A stretch of DNA of 64,000 bases from Ornithinibacillus caprae. Its GTDB lineage: Bacteria; Bacillota; Bacilli; Bacillales; Amphibacillaceae. Positions 17,417 through 25,607 of this stretch are shown one piece after another; positions within the stretch are counted from its first letter, which is position 1, and the number at the start of each line of letters is the position of its first letter. The stretch spans positions 62,001 through 126,000 of the forward strand of contig NZ_WOCA01000008.1 of assembly GCF_009728145.1 (NCBI RefSeq), read 5' to 3'. The position numbers were made by a program, and so were the translations under genes. A model generated the notes under the pieces. That model saw only the letters and a list, made by a program, of their open reading frames with translations. It did no database searches and was not told the DNA's origin.

Positions 17417-18565
17417 TTGAAGCTAGGGCTCGATCTGTTTTTAGAAGAAAACTATAAACAATTTATTGGTAAACGTATTGGATTAGTAACCAATATGACT
17501 GGTGTCAATAAACATTTGACTCCAGCCATTGATTTATTTGTTCAACATCCAGATATACAAATAGTGGCATTATATGCTCCAGAACATGGAATCCGTGGAG
17601 ATGTACGAGAAGGAGATCAGGTTGATTCGACAATAGACCCGATAACAAATTTACCTGTATACAGTTTATACGGGACTTCGAAAAAACCAACGGAAGAAAT
17701 GCTTCATCATGTAGATGTAATGGTATTTGACCTTCAGGATATCGGCTCAAGATATTATACATTTATTTATACGATGGCTTATGTAATGGAAGCTTGTGGG
17801 GAATACGGGAAGGAATTTGTTGTGTTGGACCGCCCCAATCCAATCTCCGGTATGAAAATGGAAGGAAATTTGGTAGAGGATGATGCTCGATCCTTTGTAG
17901 GGTTATATCCAATTCCGAACCGCCATGGAATGACAGTTGGGGAAATTGCCCAGTTTTATCAAGGAGAAATTGGCATTACTTGTGATTTGGTTATTGTTCC
18001 GATGTCTGGGTGGAATCGAAACCAATACTTTAATGATACAGATCTATTTTGGGTTTCCCCATCACCAAATACAACAAATATTGATATGTGTACGCTGTAT
18101 CCAGGTACATGTTTAATAGAGGGAACGAATCTATCAGAAGGTAGAGGGACGACGCGCCCTTTTGAATATGTTGGCGCACCGTTTGTGGATGGGTATCGGT
18201 TGGCACAACGATTTAATGCCCTAAACATGCCAGGAGTATTAGCAAGACCAACTTCGTTTATTCCCACTTATCAAAAGTATGAAGGCAAGATTTGTGGTGG
18301 GATTCAATTACATGTTGTAGATCGAAATAAATTAAATTCCTTTGAAGTGGGAGTTTTGCTAATTGAATTGATCGCTAATATGTATCCAAATGATTTTAGT
18401 TTTTTGAAGCATGAGAATGGAAAGTATTTTTTTGATTTATTAGCGGGTACGAAAAAATTACGAGATAGTATTATAAATGGTAAATCCAACGATTTTTTAT
18501 CGAGATGTGATGAGGAATTAGAAAGGTTTAAAAACCAAAGGAAACCATATCTTTTATATAATTAG
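17417..18565 (+). CDS. namZ: Exo-beta-N-acetylmuramidase NamZ (DUF1343)
   Basis: 382-residue DUF1343/YbbC protein. Family blocks: GLVTNMTGV, YAPEHGIRGD, FDLQDIGSRYYT, DRPNPISG and SEGRGTTRPFE. NamZ removes MurNAc from the non-reducing end of wall fragments, complementing NagZ. The B. subtilis enzyme is secreted; this one lacks a signal peptide, suggesting cytoplasmic action on imported disaccharides. Start TTG follows AGGAGTGA. It lies 11 bp before murQ, as part of the same transcript. Confidence 0.87.
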   Translation: MKLGLDLFLEENYKQFIGKRIGLVTNMTGVNKHLTPAIDLFVQHPDIQIVALYAPEHGIRGDVREGDQVDSTIDPITNLPVYSLYGTSKKPTEEMLHHVDVMVFDLQDIGSRYYTFIYTMAYVMEACGEYGKEFVVLDRPNPISGMKMEGNLVEDDARSFVGLYPIPNRHGMTVGEIAQFYQGEIGITCDLVIVPMSGWNRNQYFNDTDLFWVSPSPNTTNIDMCTLYPGTCLIEGTNLSEGRGTTRPFEYVGAPFVDGYRLAQRFNALNMPGVLARPTSFIPTYQKYEGKICGGIQLHVVDRNKLNSFEVGVLLIELIANMYPNDFSFLKHENGKYFFDLLAGTKKLRDSIINGKSNDFLSRCDEELERFKNQRKPYLLYN

Positions 18566-18576
18566 GATGGGATGAG

Positions 18577-19509
18577 ATGAACAAATTATCAACATTGACA
18601 ACGGAAATGCGAAATGAGAATTCTACAAATATCGATAATATGTCCACTAATGAAATATTGACTGTAATTAATAATGAAGATATGAAAGTAGCTGTCGAGA
18701 TTCAAAAGGTTATTCCTCAAATTGAAAAAACGGTTGAAACAGTTTATGCAGCATTAAAGTCTGGTGGTCGATTATTTTATGTTGGAGCTGGAACAAGTGG
18801 GAGATTGGGAATTCTTGATGCGGTTGAATGTCCCCCCACATTTAGTACACCACCTAATCTTGTTCAAGCTGTAATGGCCGGTGGAACGAAAGCAATTGAA
18901 AGAGCAGTTGAAGGTGCAGAGGATAGTGAAGAACTTGGCGCAAAGGATTTACAAGAAAGAAATGTAACAGAATTAGACGTTGTAGTTGGAATTGCTGCAA
19001 GTGGGAGAACTCCCTACGTGGTTGGAGCATTAAAATATGCAAATAAAACAGGAGCTCACACGGTAAGTCTATCTAGTAATCAACATTCGGTTATTAGTGA
19101 ATTTGCAGACATTAATATTGAAGTTTTAACGGGACCTGAGGTGCTAACTGGTTCAACTAGAATGAAGGCTGCCACCGCACATAAACTAATTTTGAATATG
19201 ATTACGACAACTTCGATGATTAAAATTGGAAAGGTGTATGAAAATTTAATGGTGGATGTAAAAGTTAGCAATCAAAAGTTGATGGAGCGTGCAATTAATA
19301 TCGTATCAACAATTACAAAGGTATCTTATAGTGAAGCAAAAGGAACGTTAGAAAAAACGAATTTTGAAGTTAAACCAGCAATCGTCATGATTAAAACAAA
19401 AGTAACACTAGACGAAGCTAAGTCTTCTATCGATAAAGCAGATGGATTTGTAAGAAAGGCTATCGAAATAGCTTTACAGGGAGGTAATGAAGATTATGGT
19501 CACATATAG
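18577..19509 (+). CDS. murQ: N-acetylmuramic acid 6-phosphate etherase
   Basis: 310-residue SIS-domain enzyme. GAGTSGRLGILDAVECPPTF contains the phosphosugar loop and the catalytic glutamate; AVEGAEDSEE holds the second conserved acidic site. It cleaves the D-lactyl ether of MurNAc-6-P, giving GlcNAc-6-P and lactate. Full length for the family. Its last codons overlap the start of the following acetyltransferase gene. Confidence 0.92.
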   Translation: MNKLSTLTTEMRNENSTNIDNMSTNEILTVINNEDMKVAVEIQKVIPQIEKTVETVYAALKSGGRLFYVGAGTSGRLGILDAVECPPTFSTPPNLVQAVMAGGTKAIERAVEGAEDSEELGAKDLQERNVTELDVVVGIAASGRTPYVVGALKYANKTGAHTVSLSSNQHSVISEFADINIEVLTGPEVLTGSTRMKAATAHKLILNMITTTSMIKIGKVYENLMVDVKVSNQKLMERAINIVSTITKVSYSEAKGTLEKTNFEVKPAIVMIKTKVTLDEAKSSIDKADGFVRKAIEIALQGGNEDYGHI

Positions 19510-20443
19510 ATATTATCAGCCAGGAGATGAAAAGGAGATTGTTTCACTATGGAATACATGCTTGTCTCCTGATCCAATTACACCTAAGCGATTTCGAAAC
19601 CTGGTTCTACTCGATGCGAATTTTGATCCAGAAGGAGTAAGATTAGCATATGACGGTGAAAAGCTGATAGGTTGTGTGTATGCGGTACGTAGACTATTAC
19701 CAATGTATGGGGATGACTTAGAAATAGAAAATGGTTGGATTCCATTCTTCTTTGTTAATGAAGCATACAGAAAATTAGGTGTTGGTGCTCAATTAATAAA
19801 TGAAGCAATTGAATTTTTAAAGAATCATGGCAGAAAAAAGGTGTTCTTTGCTTCCTATGCACCGAACTATATTTTACCTGGTATTGATGAAGATAACTAT
19901 TCAGAGGGCTATCGATTTTTATTAGATCAAGGCTTTAAAAAACTATATTCTCCTGTTGCAATGGATCGTAGTTTAGTGGATTTCAAGCGTTCACAGGATA
20001 TAATTAATTTGAAAAAAGAAAGAGAGCAAGAGGGATATCGTATTGCAATGGCAGAAGATAAAGATTTATTTGAGGTAATTCAGTTTGCTAATACGAAATT
20101 TAATCCGGATTGGGGAAGAGCAATACGAGAAGGAATCTTGCAGGGATTACCATTAGATCGTATCTTAGTAGCTCGTCACGACGAAAAGCTCGTTGGATTT
20201 TGTATTTATGGTGGTTATGAAGGGGTACCAGAACGTTTTGGACCTTTTGGAGTAGATCCAAAACAACAAGGAAAGGGATTAGGGAAATTAATCCTACATG
20301 AATGCTTACACAACATGAAAGCAGAAGGGCTGCATAGTGCATGGTTCCTTTGGACTGGTGAAAAGAGCTCTGCAGGTTATTTATACAAAAAGACAGGATT
20401 TCATATAACAAGAACATTTCATGTAATGAGTAAGGAAATATAG
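19496..20443 (+). CDS. Tandem GNAT-domain acetyltransferase
   Basis: 315 residues with two GNAT folds. The first (about 1-165) has NEAYRKLGVGAQLINEAIEF; the second (about 180-315) has FGPFGVDPKQQGKGLGKLIL, the acetyl-CoA pyrophosphate loop. A YILPGIDED motif between them is matched by YFPGIPHE in the second GNAT gene at 22382. The start ATG 19496 is 10 nt from GGAGGT; ATG 19487 is too close. Substrate unknown; location between murQ and murR suggests an amino-sugar or muropeptide-derived amine. Confidence 0.75.
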   Translation: MVTYRYYQPGDEKEIVSLWNTCLSPDPITPKRFRNLVLLDANFDPEGVRLAYDGEKLIGCVYAVRRLLPMYGDDLEIENGWIPFFFVNEAYRKLGVGAQLINEAIEFLKNHGRKKVFFASYAPNYILPGIDEDNYSEGYRFLLDQGFKKLYSPVAMDRSLVDFKRSQDIINLKKEREQEGYRIAMAEDKDLFEVIQFANTKFNPDWGRAIREGILQGLPLDRILVARHDEKLVGFCIYGGYEGVPERFGPFGVDPKQQGKGLGKLILHECLHNMKAEGLHSAWFLWTGEKSSAGYLYKKTGFHITRTFHVMSKEI

Positions 20444-20479
20444 CAAAATGATAAATTACTAGAAAGAGAGCTGATATCA

Positions 20480-21349
20480 ATGTCATTTATGACTGGGGGA
20501 CTTGTAATGCTAACCGAAATGCTTCCAATATTACCTCCATCCGAGAAAAAAATTGCTTCTTATATTATTGAAAATCCACAGGAAGCTATTACACTAACAG
20601 CCCAAGAATTAGGTAAGCGAAGCTCAACTAGTGGGGCGGCAGTCATTCGACTTTGTAAATCCTTAGATTTAAAAGGATTTCAAGATTTAAAGTTTCGGAT
20701 TGCTGGAGACCTTCAGAAGACAAATGATCAAGGCTTTCGCGATGTTGAACCGAACGAACCATTACCATCCATTATTGAAAAAATGACTAATAATAGTATC
20801 CAAACCATTCGTGAAACGGTGGAATTATTAAATACTGAAGAACTACAGAAGGCTGTAGAGGTGCTACAAAAAGCAAATAAAATCCATTTTATTGGTGTCG
20901 GTGCTTCCGGCATTATTGCACAGGATGCCCAGCAAAAATTTCTTCGAATTAATAAAATGTCCTATGCATTTTCTGATATTCATATGGCTGCAACCCTAGT
21001 AGCGAATGCAGAAGAGAATGATGTAGTTGTAGGAATTTCTTTTTCTGGAGAAACATTAGAGGTTGCCAATGTACTTAAATTAGCTAAGCAAAATAATATT
21101 ACTACAATTAGCTTGACGAAGTATGGAAGTTCCAATGTAACGGAGCAGGCGGATATTCGATTATATACTTCGGCCACAAAAGAGCCAACTTTTCGAAGCG
21201 GTGCGACATCATCGAGAATTGCTCAACTACAGGTGATTGATATTTTATTTATGTGTGTTGCTTCTATGCAATATGATCAAACGGTTAAACATATTGATAC
21301 TACAAGAGAGGCAATTGATTTTTTAACGAATAATGGGAAAAGAAAATAA
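20480..21349 (+). CDS. murR: RpiR-family regulator, MurR-like
   Basis: 289 residues: an N-terminal RpiR HTH (about 1-80, LPPSEKKIASYIIENPQEAI and SSTSGAAVIRLCKSL) and a C-terminal SIS sugar-phosphate-binding domain (about 120-260, IGVGASGIIAQDAQQKF, SFSGETLEV). By position and fold it is the MurNAc-6-P-responsive regulator of the operon, as MurR (YbbH) is in B. subtilis. The effector is inferred from that parallel. A terminator follows it. Confidence 0.82.
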   Translation: MSFMTGGLVMLTEMLPILPPSEKKIASYIIENPQEAITLTAQELGKRSSTSGAAVIRLCKSLDLKGFQDLKFRIAGDLQKTNDQGFRDVEPNEPLPSIIEKMTNNSIQTIRETVELLNTEELQKAVEVLQKANKIHFIGVGASGIIAQDAQQKFLRINKMSYAFSDIHMAATLVANAEENDVVVGISFSGETLEVANVLKLAKQNNITTISLTKYGSSNVTEQADIRLYTSATKEPTFRSGATSSRIAQLQVIDILFMCVASMQYDQTVKHIDTTREAIDFLTNNGKRK

Positions 21350-21361
21350 AAATCAGAGCAA

Positions 21362-21390
21362 GAGCTATCATCATGGTGGCTCCTTTTTCT
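21362..21390 (+). terminator. Hairpin/terminator inside the murein-recovery operon
   Basis: GAGCTATCA and TGGTGGCTC (with two G-U pairs) close a 3-nt loop and are followed by CTTTTTCT. It lies between murR and the kinase gene and could reduce expression of the distal genes. Confidence 0.6.
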
Positions 21391-21408
21391 ATAAAGGGGG
21401 AAGCATCA

Positions 21409-22368
21409 ATGTATGTGATTGGTATTGATGGTGGAGGTACGAAAACGATAGGTGCAATTGTGGATGAAAGTGGTCACGTTTATGCTAAGTCCGAGGTTGG
21501 TCCGTCAAATCCAAATAGCGTGGACACTTCACTAGTAAAGAGCGAACTAGAAAAAATCTGTTATAGCTTGCGTGAGCAACAGCCTGAGGTATTTGCCCAA
21601 GTGACAAACGTGTTTGCAGGGATGTCTGGTGGAGACCATCAAGAAAATCAACAGCTACTAAAATCCATTTTAGAAGGGTGCTTTCCGAAGCATGTGAAAG
21701 TGAACATCGATAATGATGCGATAACCGCATTATATTCAGGGACATTAGGTAAACCAGGAGTGGTTCAGATTTCTGGAACTGGATCAATTACATTTGGTGT
21801 AAATGAACATGGTGAAAGACAACGGGTTGGTGGATGGGGATATTTGTTTAGTGATTATGGAAGCGGTTATGCAATCGGAAGAGATGGTGTAAGTGAAGCC
21901 TTTAAGGCATATGATGGTATAACAGAAGAAACGGTGCTCATTCGGTTGTTGGAAATGCATTACCAGGTGACCAGTCTACCAGATATAATTCCGTTTATCT
22001 ATCAGAGCAAAAATCCCCGTACAGAATTAGCTTCTATTAGCAAGATAGTTTCAGAGGCAGCAGATCTTGGTGATCAGGTAGCTGCAAAAATCTATCAGAA
22101 AAATGGAGAAGATTTAGGGCAATCCATTGTTTGTTTATCTAAAAAACTATTTCCTCATACATGTAAAGTTCCGGTGGTGTTAACCGGTGGAGTATTTAAG
22201 CGACATGACTTGCTAATGGATACGATGCAGGAAGTTTTAGTAAAGAGTGATATAAGAGGTGAATTCATTATTCCTTTAGTCGAACCGATTGGAGGTGCAG
22301 TTATTGCTGCATTAAAGGAAGAAAAAGCAGAAATACATAGCAATTTTGTGGACAATTTCAATCAATAA
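21409..22368 (+). CDS. BadF/BadG/BcrA-type amino-sugar kinase (GlcNAc/MurNAc kinase candidate)
   Basis: 319-residue ASKHA-fold kinase. GIDGGGTKTIGAIVDESG is the phosphate-1 loop, QISGTGSITFGV the phosphate-2 motif, and GGWGYLFSDYGSGYAIGRDG is typical of eukaryote-like N-acetylglucosamine kinase and MurK relatives. It would phosphorylate GlcNAc or MurNAc freed by NagZ and NamZ, feeding MurQ and NagA. The start ATG 21409 follows AAAGGGGG; an upstream in-frame start at 21373 lies inside the terminator and is rejected. Confidence 0.78.
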   Translation: MYVIGIDGGGTKTIGAIVDESGHVYAKSEVGPSNPNSVDTSLVKSELEKICYSLREQQPEVFAQVTNVFAGMSGGDHQENQQLLKSILEGCFPKHVKVNIDNDAITALYSGTLGKPGVVQISGTGSITFGVNEHGERQRVGGWGYLFSDYGSGYAIGRDGVSEAFKAYDGITEETVLIRLLEMHYQVTSLPDIIPFIYQSKNPRTELASISKIVSEAADLGDQVAAKIYQKNGEDLGQSIVCLSKKLFPHTCKVPVVLTGGVFKRHDLLMDTMQEVLVKSDIRGEFIIPLVEPIGGAVIAALKEEKAEIHSNFVDNFNQ

Positions 22369-22381
22369 GGGAGGTGTCATC

Positions 22382-23302
22382 ATGAAATTAATTCCTTGGA
22401 GTTTAGATAGAATCACGGAGATTGTTAAGCTATGGAATAAAGAGCTTCACAATAGTTTTCCTATGAGAGAAGAATTATTGAAGCAAAATAGTTTTTTAGA
22501 TGAAAATGTTTGTTTAGATGGTTCTCGAATTGCAGTTGATGAACGTGATCGTATTATCGGATTTGTCGTTGCAAAACGCTGGCAAGAGGAACTGCAAGTA
22601 GGAATGCGAAAGGAAGTCGGTTGGATTCAAGTAATTTTAATTGATCACCGTTACCGAAATCTAGGAATTGGTAAGAAAATGCTTACGCATGTGGAGACCA
22701 TATTTAAAGACAAAGGTATCGAACGTATTTTAATCGGAAGAGATCCTTGGCACTACTTTCCAGGAATTCCTCATGAATTGGAAGATACGAAGCGTTGGTT
22801 TGAAAGGCAGGGGTATGAGCAGCAGGGAAAAGATTATGATTTAATGTGTAACTATGATTCTAGTTCTATAGCCTCTACCCCAGACTTTGAAGAAGTCGAG
22901 TTTAGCCTATTAATTATAGAAGAGAAAGACCAGTTTTTGGATTTTCTTCATCGTTGTTTTCCTGGCAGGTGGGAATATGAAGCAATTCACTATTTTGAAA
23001 AAGGTGGAAATGGCAGGGAGTTCGTATTATTGAAGAAAGAAGGGGGTATTATCGGCTTTTGTAGAATCAATGATTCTCATTCACCGATCATCGCTCAAAA
23101 TGTTTATTGGGCACCACTTTTCCGTGATGAGTTAGGTGGGATTGGACCTTTAGGAATCGACGCTAATGAGAGAAAGAACGGCTATGGTTTAGCAATTGTC
23201 GAGGCTGGGGTAGCATTTTTAAGGAAACGTGGAATTAATCGGGTTGTGATCGATTGGACTGGATTAGTAGATTTTTATAAAAAGCTAGGCTATGACGTCT
23301 GA
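22382..23302 (+). CDS. Second tandem GNAT-domain protein, C-terminus cut by a nonsense codon
   Basis: 306 residues with the same two-GNAT layout as the protein at 19496: LIDHRYRNLGIGKKMLTHVE in domain 1, YFPGIPHE between domains, IGPLGIDANERKNGYGLAIV in domain 2. The reading frame ends at FYKKLGYDV with TGA, but continues past it for 11 codons (KSYNSYKKDL, TAG at 23333-23335), which line up with the tail of the first GNAT protein. A TGG-to-TGA change would explain this. The enzyme may keep activity because only the last beta-strand is affected. Confidence 0.72.
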   Translation: MKLIPWSLDRITEIVKLWNKELHNSFPMREELLKQNSFLDENVCLDGSRIAVDERDRIIGFVVAKRWQEELQVGMRKEVGWIQVILIDHRYRNLGIGKKMLTHVETIFKDKGIERILIGRDPWHYFPGIPHELEDTKRWFERQGYEQQGKDYDLMCNYDSSSIASTPDFEEVEFSLLIIEEKDQFLDFLHRCFPGRWEYEAIHYFEKGGNGREFVLLKKEGGIIGFCRINDSHSPIIAQNVYWAPLFRDELGGIGPLGIDANERKNGYGLAIVEAGVAFLRKRGINRVVIDWTGLVDFYKKLGYDV

Positions 23303-23352
23303 AAAAGCTATAACTCTTATAAGAAAGATCTATAGATTCGGAGGGATTATTC

Positions 23353-24399
23353 GTGAGAGAAAAAGTACGAGCATTTCTGCAGAAAGAAATCAATTTAGAG
23401 CATATTCCTGGAGCGGTGGTGAATGTTTCCCATAAGGGAGAGGTGATTTTACAGGAAGCGATCGGAAATCGCGTCGTTTATCCAGAAAAAGCACCAATGC
23501 AGTTGGATACAGTGTTTGACCTTGCATCCTTAACAAAAGTGATCGCAACTTTACCCGTGATATTAAAGCTAATGGATGAAGGGGAAGTACGGTTGGATGA
23601 TCGTATCGGCTACTTTTTACCTGACTTTGCGCAAAACGGAAAAGAAAAAGTGACAATTCGTCACTTACTTACCCATACCTCGGGTTTACCGGCTCATCGA
23701 GAGTATTTCCGTGAAGAATTGAATGCAGAACAGGTATTGGAGAGAATTTATAAACAAGAATTAGGATATGCGACAGGAGGCAAAGTAGTATATAGTGATC
23801 TTGGACTAATTACGTTGTATAAAGTGATAGAAGTAATTACAGGGAAACGATTCGAACAATTGGTTGAAGGTGAAATTTTGTCACCTCTTAAAATGAATGA
23901 AACTATGTTTAATCCATCGTTTAAGAGAGAACGTTATGCTGCTACGGAATACAATGAAAAACTACAAGACTATAAACACGGAATTGTTCATGATGATAAT
24001 ACAGAATTTATGGGTGGAATAAGTGGGCATGCGGGGCTGTTTTCAACGGTCCATGATTTGCAAAACTTTGCTACTATGATTGAGAATGAAGGAGTTTTTA
24101 ACGGAAAGCAAATCTTGTCTGAAGCAGCACTTCGCTTATCAAGAAAGAATTATACATCTTTTGATAGTGAGTTTAGAGGACTAGGTTGGATTTTAAAAAG
24201 TCCAGATTATTCGTCCTGTGGGGATTATTTTTCTGACGCAGCATATGGCCATACAGGATTTACCGGAACAAGTATGTGGTTTGATCCAGAGGTAGATCTA
24301 CATGTAATATTATTAACCAATCGTGTACACTTTGGAAGAAAACCTCCAATATTACGTTTGCGACCGAGATTACATAATATAATACGATCTTATTTTTAG
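23353..24399 (+). CDS. Serine hydrolase of the beta-lactamase/AmiE (YbbE) type
   Basis: 348-residue penicillin-binding-protein-like hydrolase. The SxxK nucleophile motif is in DLASLTKV, the YxN-type motif is YSDLG and the KTG box is HTGFTG. No signal peptide is seen. The B. subtilis MurNAc operon encodes AmiE (YbbE) at the equivalent place, which removes peptides from MurNAc, so an intracellular amidase on imported muropeptides is the best guess; a D-aminopeptidase or esterase is possible. Start GTG follows GGAGGG. Confidence 0.75.
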   Translation: MREKVRAFLQKEINLEHIPGAVVNVSHKGEVILQEAIGNRVVYPEKAPMQLDTVFDLASLTKVIATLPVILKLMDEGEVRLDDRIGYFLPDFAQNGKEKVTIRHLLTHTSGLPAHREYFREELNAEQVLERIYKQELGYATGGKVVYSDLGLITLYKVIEVITGKRFEQLVEGEILSPLKMNETMFNPSFKRERYAATEYNEKLQDYKHGIVHDDNTEFMGGISGHAGLFSTVHDLQNFATMIENEGVFNGKQILSEAALRLSRKNYTSFDSEFRGLGWILKSPDYSSCGDYFSDAAYGHTGFTGTSMWFDPEVDLHVILLTNRVHFGRKPPILRLRPRLHNIIRSYF

Positions 24400-24438
24400 G
24401 GTAGAACAGAGGGGGAGGGACATTGTTCAAAGCAAGAT

Positions 24439-24466
24439 GGGGACAGTGGACCTGACCCTCTGTCCC
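24439..24466. repeat. GGGACAG/CTGTCCC dispersed palindromic repeat
   Basis: GGGGACAGTGGACCTGACCC then TCTGTCCC: a short imperfect palindrome of a family also found at 25406, 28321, 28399-28470 and 32449. This copy lies right at the broken 5' edge of a permease remnant. Confidence 0.7.
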
Positions 24467-24468
24467 AT

Positions 24469-24648
24469 ATTCGATCGGAATCTTTTAAAACGATACCACT
24501 TGGAATGTTAACATTATTTGGTGAATACGATACACAATGGAATCTACTATTCGCTGGATTAACTTTATCTTCTTTACCAATGATTATTGCATTCCTTTTT
24601 GCATCAAGACAATTTATGGACGGATTAACACAGGGAGCGGTGAAGTAA
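24469..24648 (+). pseudogene. 3' remnant of a carbohydrate ABC permease (UgpE/MalG type)
   Basis: The plus-strand frame ending with TAA at 24646-24648 reads SFKTIPLGMLTLFGEYDTQW, then NLLFAGLTLSSLPMIIAFLF and ASRQFMDGLTQGAVK. This is the C-terminal 60 residues of a MalG/UgpE-type permease, including the GLTxGAVK ending. Everything upstream is missing and replaced by a dispersed repeat, so the rest of the gene, and probably a whole transporter operon, was deleted. The stop overlaps the ATG of the HAD gene (TAATG), a relic of translational coupling. Confidence 0.8.
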
Positions 24649-25436
24649 TGATGAAACGATGGATTACGTTTGATTTAGACGGAACGCTAATGCAGAACCC
24701 ATTTGTAGAATGGATTTTTCCAGAGATTGTATGTACTATTAATCAACAATTGAACCAAGTGATTGATATACAGGAGCTAATATTGGAAGAACACGAAATA
24801 AGAATGAAAGAAAATAGAATAGTTGATGCTTATGATTGGGATGATATTGTAAGTAAAGTAATAGAAAAATTAAATATACCAATAAAAGTTGACGTTACGC
24901 AGTTGGTCAAAAAGCATGCTGTGATACCTAAAATATATCTTTTAGAAAACAATATTTTAACGAGTTTAAACGAATTAAAGAAAACGGGATATTCATTAGC
25001 TGCGGTAACAAATGGATATTCCTTCTATCAAGTACCAGTCATGAAAGAATTGGGCTTAGATATACTATTTGACAAGGTTATTACACCTGACTTATGTGGT
25101 TATGCAAAACCAGACGAAAGAATTTTAAATCAATTATTAGATGATGGAGAAATTTTTGCCCATATTGGAGACCGAATCGATCATGATATTATTCTAGCAA
25201 ATAAGCTGGGAATTACTTCCGTATTGATACATAGAAATCTACCAAGCAATCTCATAGAAATTCCTTTCGATAAAAGGAATGAAGATGATCAATTATTAAA
25301 ATTATGTGAGGTTAAATGGAGAGCAGAAAACAGGTCTACTGCCCCATTTGTAAACGAAGGTATCCCCAATTATGTTATAAGTTCTATTGAAGAATTGATT
25401 ATTTGGGGTCAGGTCCCATGTCCCAAAGCCGATTAG
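24648..25436 (+). CDS. HAD-superfamily hydrolase with repeat-derived C-terminus
   Basis: 262 residues. Motif I FDLDGTL, motif II in AVTNGYSF, motif III lysine in AKPDERIL, motif IV HIGDRIDHDI, so a functional phosphatase or phosphoglucomutase-like core is intact. The ATG overlaps the stop of the decayed permease and ribosome binding probably uses GGGAGCGG inside it. The last residues (WGQVPCPKAD) are encoded by a GGGTCAGG-type repeat which supplies the stop, so the original C-terminus has been replaced. Substrate unknown; it once belonged to a sugar-transporter operon. Confidence 0.72.
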   Translation: MMKRWITFDLDGTLMQNPFVEWIFPEIVCTINQQLNQVIDIQELILEEHEIRMKENRIVDAYDWDDIVSKVIEKLNIPIKVDVTQLVKKHAVIPKIYLLENNILTSLNELKKTGYSLAAVTNGYSFYQVPVMKELGLDILFDKVITPDLCGYAKPDERILNQLLDDGEIFAHIGDRIDHDIILANKLGITSVLIHRNLPSNLIEIPFDKRNEDDQLLKLCEVKWRAENRSTAPFVNEGIPNYVISSIEELIIWGQVPCPKAD

Positions 25437-25462
25437 GGGTCAGGTCCCTCGTCCCAAAAGTT
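25406..25462. repeat. Two GGGTCAGGTCCC-type repeats
   Basis: TGGGGTCAGGTCCCATGTCC (from 25406) and GGGGTCAGGTCCCTCGTCCC (from 25437) are adjacent copies of the dispersed repeat. The first lies inside the HAD reading frame and the stop codon lies between the two. Confidence 0.75.
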
Positions 25463-25469
25463 AGAAAAT

Positions 25470-25502
25470 AGCAAAGCCATTTCGTGTGGTTTTGCTTTTT
25501 TA
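25470..25502 (+). terminator. Rho-independent terminator after the HAD gene
   Basis: AGCAAAGCCA and TGGTTTTGCT pair (one G-U) around a 7-nt loop and run into T6. Confidence 0.8.
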
Positions 25503-25536
25503 TTGGTTATTTTTGTTTCAAGGTAAAAATAATTAC

Positions 25537-25590
25537 TTTTAAACGAAATAATTGTTGCGTTTTAAAGTAACTTAAATTACTATATATAGT
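25537..25590 (+). promoter_or_regulatory. Inverted repeats in front of the HTH/F1-beta-like gene
   Basis: CTTTTAAACG (25537) and CGTTTTAAAG (25558) form an imperfect inverted repeat; AGTAA/TTACT (25566/25577) and ACTATATATAGT (25579) are two more palindromes overlapping a possible -10 region. They are candidate operators for the HTH protein that starts 18 bp further on. Confidence 0.4.
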
Positions 25591-25607
25591 AAAGGAGGTT
25601 TTATTTA

